A stretch of 64,000 nt of DNA from Nonomuraea spiralis (GTDB lineage Bacteria > Actinomycetota > Actinomycetes > Streptosporangiales > Streptosporangiaceae), in the NCBI RefSeq assembly GCF_014648435.1, contig NZ_BMRC01000008.1, forward strand, positions 248,001 to 312,000, in the 5' to 3' direction. The stretch's first letter is position 1; every line of letters starts with the position of its first letter. The position numbers were made by a program, and so were the translations under genes. The notes beneath the pieces were generated by a model. The model did not search any database. It saw only the letters and a list, made by a program, of their open reading frames with translations, and had not been told where the DNA came from. Of this stretch, positions 43,752 to 51,749 are shown one piece after another.

Positions 43752-44126
43752 TCAGGGGAAGGCGTGTGGCGCGCCGGTCTGGCTGGGGATCCATCTCGGG
43801 GTGTCGTCCGCCTCGTCGCTGATCGCGGTGAGCACGGAGTGCCGGTAGAGCGCCAGCCTGGACCGCCATTCCCGCAGGTCCTGCACATAGCGCTCGCCGA
43901 CCGGGGCGTCCCAGGTCTGGGGGCTCTTGGCCAGCGCGTACGACTTGTCGAGGGCCGTGCTGAGCTTCTCCAGCATGGGCATGACGGTGTTCCAGGCGGT
44001 GATGAGGCGTTCGTAATCGGGATTGAACTCGTACGCCAGCGGCTGGTTGTCCAGCGGGCCCGCGGCCGTCACGGGAGGCATCTCGTCCCTGCCTCTGGGC
44101 TTGGGGGCGGGCGGGTCGACGTACAT
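43752..44126 (-). CDS. WXG100-like helical protein, partner of the low-complexity protein
   Basis: About 124 aa (ATG 44126, or GTG 44129 overlapping the upstream stop in GTGATG; AGGAG upstream). After a Pro-rich start (DPPAPKPRGRDEMPPV) two long helices can be expected: YERLITAWNTVMPMLEKLSTALDKSYALAKS and ERYVQDLREWRSRLALYRHSVLTAI, joined by TWDAPVGE, which resembles the W-x-G turn of WXG100 proteins exported by type VII systems. No EccC/EccD or other ESX gene is in the window. It is translationally coupled to the 890-aa gene, so both products probably work together. Function unknown. Confidence 0.7.
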   Translation of the reverse strand: MYVDPPAPKPRGRDEMPPVTAAGPLDNQPLAYEFNPDYERLITAWNTVMPMLEKLSTALDKSYALAKSPQTWDAPVGERYVQDLREWRSRLALYRHSVLTAISDEADDTPRWIPSQTGAPHAFP

Positions 44127-46798
44127 CACGCGCTCCTTCCCGGCATCCCTGGATCGATCTCAGCAGATGGGCCGTCCGGCCTGATGTCCTTGGCCGCCCA
44201 TTCACCCCTGCCGTACGCACCGGGCGGAACCTCGACAGAGGGCATGTCGAGCGGCTGGACATCACGCGCATTGTCCACCAACACCCCAACCGCCTCCGAC
44301 CGAACGCCGGGCATATCCACAACCACAACATCACCGCCCTCCCTGGCCCAGACCCCACCGGCGACATCGCCACCGCTGACGCCAGCACCGGCCTTGGGTG
44401 TGTCGAGCCCCCCGACCGAGCCATCGCCGCTTCCCGCTCCCGTGGAACCCCCGCCGTACGCGCCGCCTCCCGCCCCCGCAGAGCCCCCTCCCGAAGCGTC
44501 CCTTCCCGCAGCGTCCCCTCCGACAGCGGCGCCTCCCCCAGGTGAGACGGCGTCCCCTCCCCCGGACGGTGTGGGCGGAATCCGCACCCCACCGGAGCCG
44601 TCACCACGCCCGACCCCGCTCCCATCCGCGCCGCCACCTCCGGCCCGACCAGCATCGGGAGCACCATTGCCAGCACGGCCGCCATCAGAGGCCCCGCCGC
44701 CAGCACGGCCCCCGTCGGCGGCACCACCACCGGCCCCTCCATCGGCACGCCCACCATCTGCGTTGCCACCGGCGCCGTGCCCATAGCCACCGCCGACGTC
44801 ACGACCACCGTTCGCGACACCACCGTCAGCACGCCCGCCATCGGCGTTGCCGGCGCCGGTGTCGCGGCTGCCGTTGGAGGCGCCGGCGTCGGCGCGACTG
44901 TCGTCTGCGGCGCTGCCGTCTGCGCAGGCACCACCGTCGGCGCGGCCAGTGTCCGTTGTCCCGCCGTCAGCCCGGCCACCGCCATCCGCGCGACCGGTGC
45001 CATCCCCACGACCGGTGCCGTCCGCACGGCCGGTGTCCGTTGTGCCATCGTCCGGCCGACGGATGTCCATGGGGCCGCCCGAGCCGGTGGCGTCGCCGTT
45101 GGACCGGCCGGTGCCGTTGTCGGTGCCCCCGGTTCCCCCGGTTTCTCCGGTTCCTCCCGCGCTTCCGGTGTCACCGTACGTGCCGCCCGTGCCGGTGTTC
45201 GAGTGGCCGGTGCCGCCGATGGGCTGGGTGCTGTTGCCAGGGGTGGCGTCAGTGCGGGGGTGGGAGGAGGCTGTGCCGTCCGGGTGGGTGCCTTGGGGGT
45301 TGCCCGCGTCCGATGGGGTGCCGTACGGGTGGCCGGTGGCGGCAGGTGGGTTGTGGTGGTGGCCGGCGGGGGTGCCGTTGCCGGGAGCGGTGGTCGAGGT
45401 GCCGGTGCCGCCCTCTCCTGTCGGCACCGACAACCCGTCACCGCCCCCCGCCGTAGCCGCTGACGGTGCCGACGGGCCGTCGCCGCCCCCGGCCGGGGCC
45501 GTCGGCGGCACCGAGAGCGGCGCATCGCGACCGCCCGTCGTGGACGCCGTGCCGTCGGACGTGCCCGGGACCGGGGGCGGCGTGCCGTCGGACGTGCCCG
45601 CGACCGGAGGCGGCGTACCGTCGTCGCCGGACGGGGTGCCGGGGGCGACGGAGCCGGTCGGGCCGTCCGGCTGGATGTACTTGGGAGCCCCTTCGCCGAG
45701 GCCGTAATCGCCCTTGGGAGCCTGTACGTCCGGCATGTCCATCGGTGGGATGTCCCGCGCGCGGTCCACGACCGGCCTGTTCAGGGCGTCCGGATCGGGT
45801 CTGCCGGCGTTGACGGAGGCGGCGTCGCTGCCGTCGTTCGCCCAGGTGTCGGGGTTCGGGGCGCCGTCGGCGCGGACGGTGGGCATGTCGGCGGGCTGGA
45901 CGTGGTCGGTGTTCCTGAGCAGGGACTCCAGTTGGTCGGCCGTGGGCGGGTCTATGGGGACCTGGAGGACCTTCACACCGTCGACCACCACGATCTGGGG
46001 TTTGTGTGCGTCGTCCGGCTGGTCCTTCGCGGGGACGTTGGTCGTGCCGGTGTCCGCCTCCGCTCCCCGGTCGCGTCTGCTGTCCTGGTCGGGGGCCTTG
46101 GGGTCGTCGGCGGTCGAGCCGTCGCCGGTACTGGAGTCGGGGCCGGAGTCGGTTCCGGGGTTGGTCTTGGAGTCGTTTCCGCTGGTCCCGGTGTTCTTGT
46201 CGGCGTCGTCGCACGCCTTCCCGTCGCCGTCCGACCTGGCACCGTCGTCGCCGGTCCTCGCGTTGTCGCCCGTCTTGTGGTCGCCCGTCTTGTGGTCGCC
46301 GCCCGTCTTGGCGTCGTGGTCCTTCGGGGCGGGGGGATCGGACGGCTTCGGATCGGCGGGCTTCGGGTCGGTGTGCTCGCGGGTGTAGGGGTGGGCGGGG
46401 GTGGTGTCGGGCTCTTTGGGGGTGGAGGGGTGCGCCGGGGTGGGATCGGGGTTTTTGGGGGTCGCGTCGGCGCGCGGGTTGTCGTACTTGTCGTTGCGGG
46501 TGCCGGGGAGGTCCTTCGGCTCGTCGGTCGTGCCGCCGCCGCCCGTCTTCGACGTGTCGCCCAGCTTGCCGTCGGCCCGCTTCTCCAGTGTGGCCAGCCG
46601 CGTGTTGACGTCCTTGACCATCTGGTCGGCGGAGTCGGCCACCTGGACCGGACGATGTGTGCTCCTCGCGGCCAGCCCGGCACGGCTCAACGTAGCCCTG
46701 ACCTGGTCCTCGACCGTACGCAACTCCGAGGACGCGTGCTTGACCTCGGTCAGCAGGTCACGGACCAACTGGGGATCCATGCCGTCGAACTTGCCCAT
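44126..46798 (-). CDS. 890-aa low-complexity protein with helical head and duplicated terminal module
   Basis: No known family. Residues 1-75 are a charged helical hairpin (MDPQLVRDLLTEVKHASSEL, VKDVNTRLATLEK), similar to the N-termini of actinobacterial type VII-associated proteins. 76-265 is Pro/Asp/Lys/Thr-rich. A module of about 45 residues occurs twice: 345-387 (DRARDIPPMDMPDVQAP...YGLGEGAPKYIQPDGP) and 842-884 (DNARDVQPLDMPSVEVP...YGRGEWAAKDIRPDGP); a shorter xPxDMPxV copy lies at 299-308, and VVVDGVKVL / VVVVDMPGV precede. Between the full copies, 390-800, lies a Gly/Asp/Ala/Arg-rich repeat region (ADGGRADGG-like). No signal peptide or membrane helix. It is 89 bp downstream of tsaC and coupled to the WXG100-like gene. 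Confidence 0.82.
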   Translation of the reverse strand: MGKFDGMDPQLVRDLLTEVKHASSELRTVEDQVRATLSRAGLAARSTHRPVQVADSADQMVKDVNTRLATLEKRADGKLGDTSKTGGGGTTDEPKDLPGTRNDKYDNPRADATPKNPDPTPAHPSTPKEPDTTPAHPYTREHTDPKPADPKPSDPPAPKDHDAKTGGDHKTGDHKTGDNARTGDDGARSDGDGKACDDADKNTGTSGNDSKTNPGTDSGPDSSTGDGSTADDPKAPDQDSRRDRGAEADTGTTNVPAKDQPDDAHKPQIVVVDGVKVLQVPIDPPTADQLESLLRNTDHVQPADMPTVRADGAPNPDTWANDGSDAASVNAGRPDPDALNRPVVDRARDIPPMDMPDVQAPKGDYGLGEGAPKYIQPDGPTGSVAPGTPSGDDGTPPPVAGTSDGTPPPVPGTSDGTASTTGGRDAPLSVPPTAPAGGGDGPSAPSAATAGGGDGLSVPTGEGGTGTSTTAPGNGTPAGHHHNPPAATGHPYGTPSDAGNPQGTHPDGTASSHPRTDATPGNSTQPIGGTGHSNTGTGGTYGDTGSAGGTGETGGTGGTDNGTGRSNGDATGSGGPMDIRRPDDGTTDTGRADGTGRGDGTGRADGGGRADGGTTDTGRADGGACADGSAADDSRADAGASNGSRDTGAGNADGGRADGGVANGGRDVGGGYGHGAGGNADGGRADGGAGGGAADGGRAGGGASDGGRAGNGAPDAGRAGGGGADGSGVGRGDGSGGVRIPPTPSGGGDAVSPGGGAAVGGDAAGRDASGGGSAGAGGGAYGGGSTGAGSGDGSVGGLDTPKAGAGVSGGDVAGGVWAREGGDVVVVDMPGVRSEAVGVLVDNARDVQPLDMPSVEVPPGAYGRGEWAAKDIRPDGPSAEIDPGMPGRSA

Positions 46799-46887
46799 GG
46801 GCCACTCCCGGGACGTGTCGCCGTTCCGGGACTCACCGTAATCGCGGCGACCGCGTCACCGCAGCCGGGATAAAGAGACGGTATACG

Positions 46888-47544
46888 TCAGTCGTCTGTG
46901 GCGACGTAACCGATGATGCCGCGCAGCTTCTCCACCGGGATCGCGCCGCGGCGCAACATCCGGGGCACCGCCGTGGTGAGGTCGAGGATGGTCGAGGGCG
47001 TGTTGTCGGTGGTCTTGCCGCCGTCGAGGTAGACCGCGACCGAGTCGCCGAGCTGCTCCTGGGCCTCCTCGGCCGTCGTCGCCGCGGGGGCGCCGGAGCG
47101 GTTGGCGCTGGAGACGGCCATCGGGCCGGTCTCCTTGAGCAGGTCGAGCGCGACCGGGTGGAGCGGCATCCGGACGGCGACCGTGCCCTTGGTGTCGCCC
47201 AGGTCCCAGGAAAGGGCCCTGTTGGCCCTGCAGACCAGCGTGAGCGGCCCGGGCCAGAAGGCGTCGATGAGATCCTGCCCGTAGGGCCCGAGGTCGTCCA
47301 CGAGCGCTGTGGCGGCTCTGACGGTGCCCACGAGCACGGGGGGCGGCATCTCGCGGCCACGCCCCTTGGCGTCGAGCAGCGCGGTGACGGCCGGCGGCAT
47401 GAACGCGTCGGCGCCGATGCCGTAGACGGTGTCGGTCGGCAGCACGACCAGCTCGCCGCGGCGCACGGCGGTGGCCGCCTCGATCAGGCCCTCGGCCCGC
47501 TGGTCGAGGTCGGAGCAGTCAAAGCGTCTTCCCACGGCGTGCAT
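46888..47544 (-). CDS. tsaC: L-threonylcarbamoyladenylate synthase (TsaC/Sua5/YrdC)
   Basis: 218 aa. Makes threonylcarbamoyl-AMP for t6A37 in tRNA. YrdC fold marks: VVLPTDTVYGIGADA (28-50 region), LVGTVRAATALV, PGPLTLV, GTVAVRMPLHP, MAVSSANRSGAPAATTAEEA and the C-terminal DGG...STILDL, PRMLRRGAIP. Start ATG 47544 or GTG 47535. One base after the prmC stop, so same transcript as prfA-prmC; this order is common in actinobacteria. Confidence 0.94.
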   Translation of the reverse strand: MHAVGRRFDCSDLDQRAEGLIEAATAVRRGELVVLPTDTVYGIGADAFMPPAVTALLDAKGRGREMPPPVLVGTVRAATALVDDLGPYGQDLIDAFWPGPLTLVCRANRALSWDLGDTKGTVAVRMPLHPVALDLLKETGPMAVSSANRSGAPAATTAEEAQEQLGDSVAVYLDGGKTTDNTPSTILDLTTAVPRMLRRGAIPVEKLRGIIGYVATDD

Positions 47545-47545
47545 C

Positions 47546-48400
47546 CTAGTCCTGGCCGAGCCTGGCCGTGACGAAGCGGTCCCTTCGGGTGAGGTCCTGG
47601 CGCAGGCGTACGTCGCGCCAGCCGTTGTCCTCGGGGAAGGTCAGGTAGACCGCCCGGCCCTGCTCGTCGGCGTGTTCGACGGCCACCCAGCCGCCGGGAC
47701 GCAACAGGCGGCGGGCGGTGCGCTCGACCGCGCGCACCTCGCCGAGCCCGTCGTCGCCGGAGCCGTACAGGGCTCTGGAGGGGTCGTAGTCGCGGACCTC
47801 GGGGTCGCGCGGGATGGCGCCGGGCGGGATGTACGGCGGGTTGGAGATGACCAGGTCGACCTTGCCGTTGAGCTCGGGAAGCGCTCCGGCGAGGTCTTCC
47901 GGGTGCAGATGCGTACGCCCTTGGCCCAGCTCGGAGATGTTGCGCTTGGCCCAGCTGTAGGCCGCCGGGTCGACCTCGACGGCGTGCACCTCGGCCAGCG
48001 CGACCTCCTGGGCGATCGACAGCGCGATGGCCCCCGAGCCCGTGCCGAGGTCGACGACGAGCGGCGCGGTGACGTCCATGGCGCGCAGGGTCTCGATCGC
48101 CCACCCGGCCATGACCTCGGTCTCCGGCCGCGGCACGAACACGCCGGGGCCGACCGCGAGCTCCAGGTAGCGGAAGTAGGCGTGGCCGGTGATGTGCTGC
48201 AGCGGCTCACGCGCCTCCCGCCGGGCGATGCCCTCCCAGAACAGCGCGTCGAAGTCGGAGTCCTTGACCGTGTGGAGCTCGCTCCTGCGCACGCCGTGGA
48301 CGAACGCCGCGATCTCCTCCGCGTCCGTGCGCGGCGAAGGCACACCTGCCTCGGCCAGCCGAGCGGTGGCGAGAGCGATCTCGTCCAGCAGAAATGTCAT
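47546..48400 (-). CDS. prmC: Release factor glutamine methyltransferase PrmC (HemK)
   Basis: 284 aa. Methylates the Gln of the GGQ motif in release factors. N-terminal helical substrate-binding part, then SAM motif VVDLGTGSGAIALSIA (115-130) and the NPPY catalytic tetrapeptide at 187-190. ATG overlaps the prfA stop by 4 nt, and its substrate RF1 is encoded by that gene. Confidence 0.95.
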   Translation of the reverse strand: MTFLLDEIALATARLAEAGVPSPRTDAEEIAAFVHGVRRSELHTVKDSDFDALFWEGIARREAREPLQHITGHAYFRYLELAVGPGVFVPRPETEVMAGWAIETLRAMDVTAPLVVDLGTGSGAIALSIAQEVALAEVHAVEVDPAAYSWAKRNISELGQGRTHLHPEDLAGALPELNGKVDLVISNPPYIPPGAIPRDPEVRDYDPSRALYGSGDDGLGEVRAVERTARRLLRPGGWVAVEHADEQGRAVYLTFPEDNGWRDVRLRQDLTRRDRFVTARLGQD

Positions 48401-49449
48401 GAGTGTTGTGCGAGCTTCTCCGCCATCTCGGCGTCGATGAGTGCCTGGGTGACGGCGTTGAGCTCACCGTCGAGAACCTGGTCGAGGTTATACGCCTTGA
48501 AGCCTACGCGGTGGTCGGAAATCCGGTTCTCAGGGAAGTTGTACGTGCGGATGCGCTCGGAGCGGTCGACCGTCCGCACCTGCGACTTGCGCTCGGCCTG
48601 CGCCGCGGCGTCGGCCTGCTCCTGGGCCACGGCCAGCAGGCGCGCACGCAGGATGCGCATCGCCGACTCCTTGTTCTGGAGCTGGCTCTTCTCGTTCTGG
48701 CAGGAGACGACCACGCCCGTGGGCAGGTGGGTGATGCGTACGGCCGAGTCGGTCGTGTTGACGCTCTGGCCGCCGGGGCCGCTGGAGCGGTAGACGTCGA
48801 TGCGCAGGTCGTTGGGGTCGATCTGGACGTCGACCTCCTCCGCCTCCGGGTAGACCAGCACGCCGGCCGCGCTCGTGTGGATGCGGCCCTGGGACTCGGT
48901 GACGGGCACCCGCTGCACGCGGTGGACGCCGCCCTCGTACTTGAGCCTGGACCACACGCCCTCGTCGCCCTTGGCCTTGATGCCGACCGTGACGTCCTTG
49001 TAGCCGCCGAGGTCGGAGGGCTGGGTGTCGATGATCTCGGTCTTCCAGCCGAGACGCTCGGCGTAGCGCAGGTACATCCGCAGCAGGTCGCCGGCGAACA
49101 GCGCGGACTCCTCGCCGCCCTCGCCCGCCTTGATCTCCATGATGATGTCCTTGTCATCGTTGGGATCGCGCGGGATGAGAAGGTGCTTGAGCTTCTCCTC
49201 AAGCTGCGGGATGCGCTCTTCGATCTCGGCCGCCTCGGCCGCGAACCCCTCGTCCTCGCCGGCCAGCTCCTTCGCGGCGGTCAGGTCCTCGCGGGACGAG
49301 TCCAGCTCGCGGTAGGTGCTGACGATCGGCGTGAGCTGGCTGTAGCGCCTGCCGAGGGTGCGGGCCTTGTTCTGGTCGGCGTGCACGGCGGGATCGGCAA
49401 GCTGCAGCTCCAGCTCGGAATACTCCTTGAGCAACTCGTCGAGGTTCAC
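48397..49449 (-). CDS. prfA: Peptide chain release factor 1
   Basis: 350 aa RF1, terminating at UAA/UAG. Tripeptide anticodon PVT at 182-184, catalytic GGQ at 226-228 in SGPGGQSVNTTDSAVRITHLPTG. The length is normal. First gene of the prfA-prmC-tsaC run; rpmE lies 86 bp upstream in the same direction. Confidence 0.97.
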   Translation of the reverse strand: MNLDELLKEYSELELQLADPAVHADQNKARTLGRRYSQLTPIVSTYRELDSSREDLTAAKELAGEDEGFAAEAAEIEERIPQLEEKLKHLLIPRDPNDDKDIIMEIKAGEGGEESALFAGDLLRMYLRYAERLGWKTEIIDTQPSDLGGYKDVTVGIKAKGDEGVWSRLKYEGGVHRVQRVPVTESQGRIHTSAAGVLVYPEAEEVDVQIDPNDLRIDVYRSSGPGGQSVNTTDSAVRITHLPTGVVVSCQNEKSQLQNKESAMRILRARLLAVAQEQADAAAQAERKSQVRTVDRSERIRTYNFPENRISDHRVGFKAYNLDQVLDGELNAVTQALIDAEMAEKLAQHS

Positions 49450-49535
49450 CGTGGGTCCTTCAGTGGTTTGACTGCCGTTTCACCAACAACGCCGACCCGG
49501 CGCACGCGAATGCGGCCGGGTCGGCGTCGGTGAAG

Positions 49536-49754
49536 CTACTTGCCCGTGGCCTTCTTGCCGAAACGCTTCTCGAAGCGAGCCACCCGGCCGCCCGTGTCGA
49601 GGATCTTCTGCTTGCCCGTGTAGAACGGGTGGCAGGCCGAGCACACGTCGGCGTGGATGACGCCGTTCTTCGCGGTGCTGCGGGTGGTGAACGTGTTACC
49701 GCAAGAGCAGGAGACCTGCGTCACGTGGTAATCGGGGTGGATGTCGCGCTTCAT
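49536..49754 (-). CDS. rpmE: 50S ribosomal protein L31 (zinc-containing form)
   Basis: 72 aa. Zinc ligands Cys16, Cys18, Cys38 and Cys41 (SCSCGNTF, DVCSACHPFYTG) mark the C+ form. ATG 49754 with AAAGGA 6 nt upstream; the frame is open 21 codons upstream, through an inverted repeat, but these are not L31 residues. Same strand as prfA, conserved order. Confidence 0.96.
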   Translation of the reverse strand: MKRDIHPDYHVTQVSCSCGNTFTTRSTAKNGVIHADVCSACHPFYTGKQKILDTGGRVARFEKRFGKKATGK

Positions 49755-49788
49755 CGCTGTCCTTTCGGGCTGCGGCCGCCGGGTCGCC

Positions 49789-49805
49789 TTCACGCATGGC
49801 GTGAA
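49789..49805. promoter_or_regulatory. Perfect inverted repeat in the rpmE leader
   Basis: TTCACGC-ATG-GCGTGAA, 7-bp arms with a 3-bp spacer, 35 bp upstream of rpmE. Either a repressor site or a small hairpin in the rpmE leader. Ribosomal protein genes are often feedback-regulated at this position. Confidence 0.45.
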
Positions 49806-49974
49806 CCGGAACCGCAAAATGGTCAGCTACCAGTGTGCCAGATCGTGTAACCAACCCAGGCCATCGGGCATTCCCGCGATCTTCATGACGCGACCACGTG
49901 CGCCACACTAGGCTCCTTTGCACAAACTATCACTTTTCCCTCAAATGGGACTTAGCCAAAGGATCATCCAACTG

Positions 49975-51063
49975 ATGAAGAGAAGGGTGCGGTTGCTCCT
50001 GGCGACCGCCACGGGGGCCGCCGTTCTCCTCGGGGGCGCGGGGCTGTCCGCCACCGGCGCGTCGGCCGCCGCGTACGCGGCGGCCGACGACTTCACGGGG
50101 GACGCGTCGGCGAGCGCGTACGTCCCGCTGGACAAGGACATCGACGCCACCGTCACGCTCAAGCTCAGGAACCCGGACACCGCCACCAGCGTGACCGGGT
50201 CCATCGAGCCTCCCGGCAAGTCGGCGCGCACGGTGACGTTCGACTTCACGCCGAGCACCTCGACCTCGACCCCCACCACCACGCCGACCACCACGCCCTC
50301 CCCGGCCGCCGACAAGTCGGTCACCGGCAAGTGGACGATCGGCAAGGACGACCCGGCGGGCGACTGGAAGCTCACCGTCAACGTCGCCCGTACGGGCGGC
50401 AGCGGCGGCGGCGCCAGCACCTTCACCGTCAAGGTGTCCGGCAAGCAGGGCATCTCGGGCGCGAACGTCACGCCGGACCCCGTCCAGCTCGTCAAGGGCA
50501 AGGACACCAGGGTCACGGTCGAGGCGTCGGTGAAGGACGCGGGCACGGTCTCGGCCAAGCTCGTCAGCGACGCCACCAGCGAGTACTACGACCTCGGCGA
50601 CCTGTCCAAGGAGTCCGACGGCTACTACCGGGGCGTCACGTACTTCAGCGACGACACCACCGAGGGCGCCTGGACCCTTGAGGTGTACGCCACCCGCGGC
50701 GGCCAGACGCTCAAGGGCGAGGCGTCGTTCTCGGTCGTCGCCCCCGCGGGCGGCGCGTCCAAGAAGACGAAGACCCGGGTGACGATCTCGGCCCCCAACA
50801 AGGTGAACAAGGGCCGCGCGTTCAAGGTGTACGGCAAGGTCTACCGCGGCACCAAGGCGTACAAGAACAAGATCGTCGAGGTGTACTTCAAGACCAAGGG
50901 CACCAAGACGTACAAGTTCATGGGGTACGCCAAGGCCACCTCGACCGGTAAGTACAGCAAGACGTTCAAGGGCAAGAAGGACGGCTACTTCCAGGTCAAG
51001 GTGCCCGGCACGAGCAAGACGCGCAGCTCCCTGTCGCCGCAGGAGTTCGTGGACGTGAGGTAG
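49975..51063 (+). CDS. Secreted protein with beta-sandwich repeats
   Basis: 362 aa from ATG 49975 (AAAGGA upstream). Sec signal peptide MKRRVRLLLATATGAAVLLGG...ASA with cleavage near residue 35. The mature protein has two to three Ig-like/beta-sandwich segments (about 40-100, 130-250), a Thr/Pro-rich linker (TSTSTPTTTPTTTPSPA), and a Lys/Tyr-rich C-terminal domain (RVTISAPNKVNKGRAFKVYGKVYRG; YKFMGYAKATSTGKYSKTFKGK) like cell-surface adhesion-type modules. No anchor. Function unknown. Divergent from rpmE. Confidence 0.8.
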   Translation: MKRRVRLLLATATGAAVLLGGAGLSATGASAAAYAAADDFTGDASASAYVPLDKDIDATVTLKLRNPDTATSVTGSIEPPGKSARTVTFDFTPSTSTSTPTTTPTTTPSPAADKSVTGKWTIGKDDPAGDWKLTVNVARTGGSGGGASTFTVKVSGKQGISGANVTPDPVQLVKGKDTRVTVEASVKDAGTVSAKLVSDATSEYYDLGDLSKESDGYYRGVTYFSDDTTEGAWTLEVYATRGGQTLKGEASFSVVAPAGGASKKTKTRVTISAPNKVNKGRAFKVYGKVYRGTKAYKNKIVEVYFKTKGTKTYKFMGYAKATSTGKYSKTFKGKKDGYFQVKVPGTSKTRSSLSPQEFVDVR

Positions 51064-51067
51064 CGGG

Positions 51068-51103
51068 TACGGCCCGCATCCCCAACCCCGGGTGCAGGCC
51101 GTA
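51068..51103. terminator. Bidirectional terminator between the secreted protein and response regulator genes
   Basis: Two stacked stems, TACGGCC/GGCCGTA (7 bp) and GCATCC/GGGTGC (6 bp with one wobble), separated by single-base bulges, fill the whole gap between the convergent stop codons. Confidence 0.7.
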
Positions 51104-51739
51104 TCAGCGACCCAGGTACGTCAGAACGGCGAGCACTCGCCGATGGTCCTCGGGCGCGGGCCCGAGGGCCAGCTTGGCGAAGATGCCGGACACGTGTTTC
51201 TCCACCGCCCCTTCGGTGACGACCAGCCTGGAGGCGATGGCGGTGTTCGAACGGCCCTCCGCCATCAGGGCCAGGACCTCGCGCTCCCGGGGGGAGAGCA
51301 GGTCGAGCGGGGCGCCCCTGCGCCGGCGGCTGAGCAGTTGCACGACGACCTCCGGGTCGATGACCGTGCCGCCCGCCGCGACCTCCCGCACCGCCTCCAT
51401 GAACTCGGCCACGTCGGCCACCCGCTCCTTCAGCAGGTAGCCGACGGCCCTGCCGATCAGCTCGCCCGCGTAGCGCTCCTCGACGTACTGGGACAGGACC
51501 AGGATCGGGAAGTCGGGCCTGGCCGCGCGGACCTTCAGCGCCGCCCGCAGCCCCTCGTCGGTGTGGCTGGGCGGCATGCGCACGTCGACGATCGCCAGGT
51601 CGGGCTCGTGTTCGAGGACCGCGGACACCAGCGCGGGCCCGTCGGAGACCGCCGCGACCGTCTCGAACCCGCCGTCGGCCAGCAGCCGCGCCAGCCCCTC
51701 GCGCAACAGTACGGAATCCTCGGCGATGACCACGCGCAT
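51104..51739 (-). CDS. NarL/LuxR-family response regulator
   Basis: 211 aa. Receiver with Asp8, phospho-acceptor Asp52 (AIVDVRMPP) and Lys104 (YLLKERV); LuxR-type HTH at about 147-205 (LSPREREVLALMAEGRSNTAIASRLVVTEGAVEKHVSGIFAKL). ATG 51739 lies 10 bp after the kinase stop; an upstream GTG is possible. Functions with the kinase encoded just upstream. Confidence 0.95.
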   Translation of the reverse strand: MRVVIAEDSVLLREGLARLLADGGFETVAAVSDGPALVSAVLEHEPDLAIVDVRMPPSHTDEGLRAALKVRAARPDFPILVLSQYVEERYAGELIGRAVGYLLKERVADVAEFMEAVREVAAGGTVIDPEVVVQLLSRRRRGAPLDLLSPREREVLALMAEGRSNTAIASRLVVTEGAVEKHVSGIFAKLALGPAPEDHRRVLAVLTYLGR

Positions 51740-51749
51740 GAGCACATGA

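Noticed and set aside
44777..45463. Gly/Ala/Val-rich plus-strand frame inside the 890-aa gene
   Set aside because: Low-complexity mirror of the Gly/Asp/Ala repeats; the minus-strand frame has the conserved duplicated modules and coupled neighbours.
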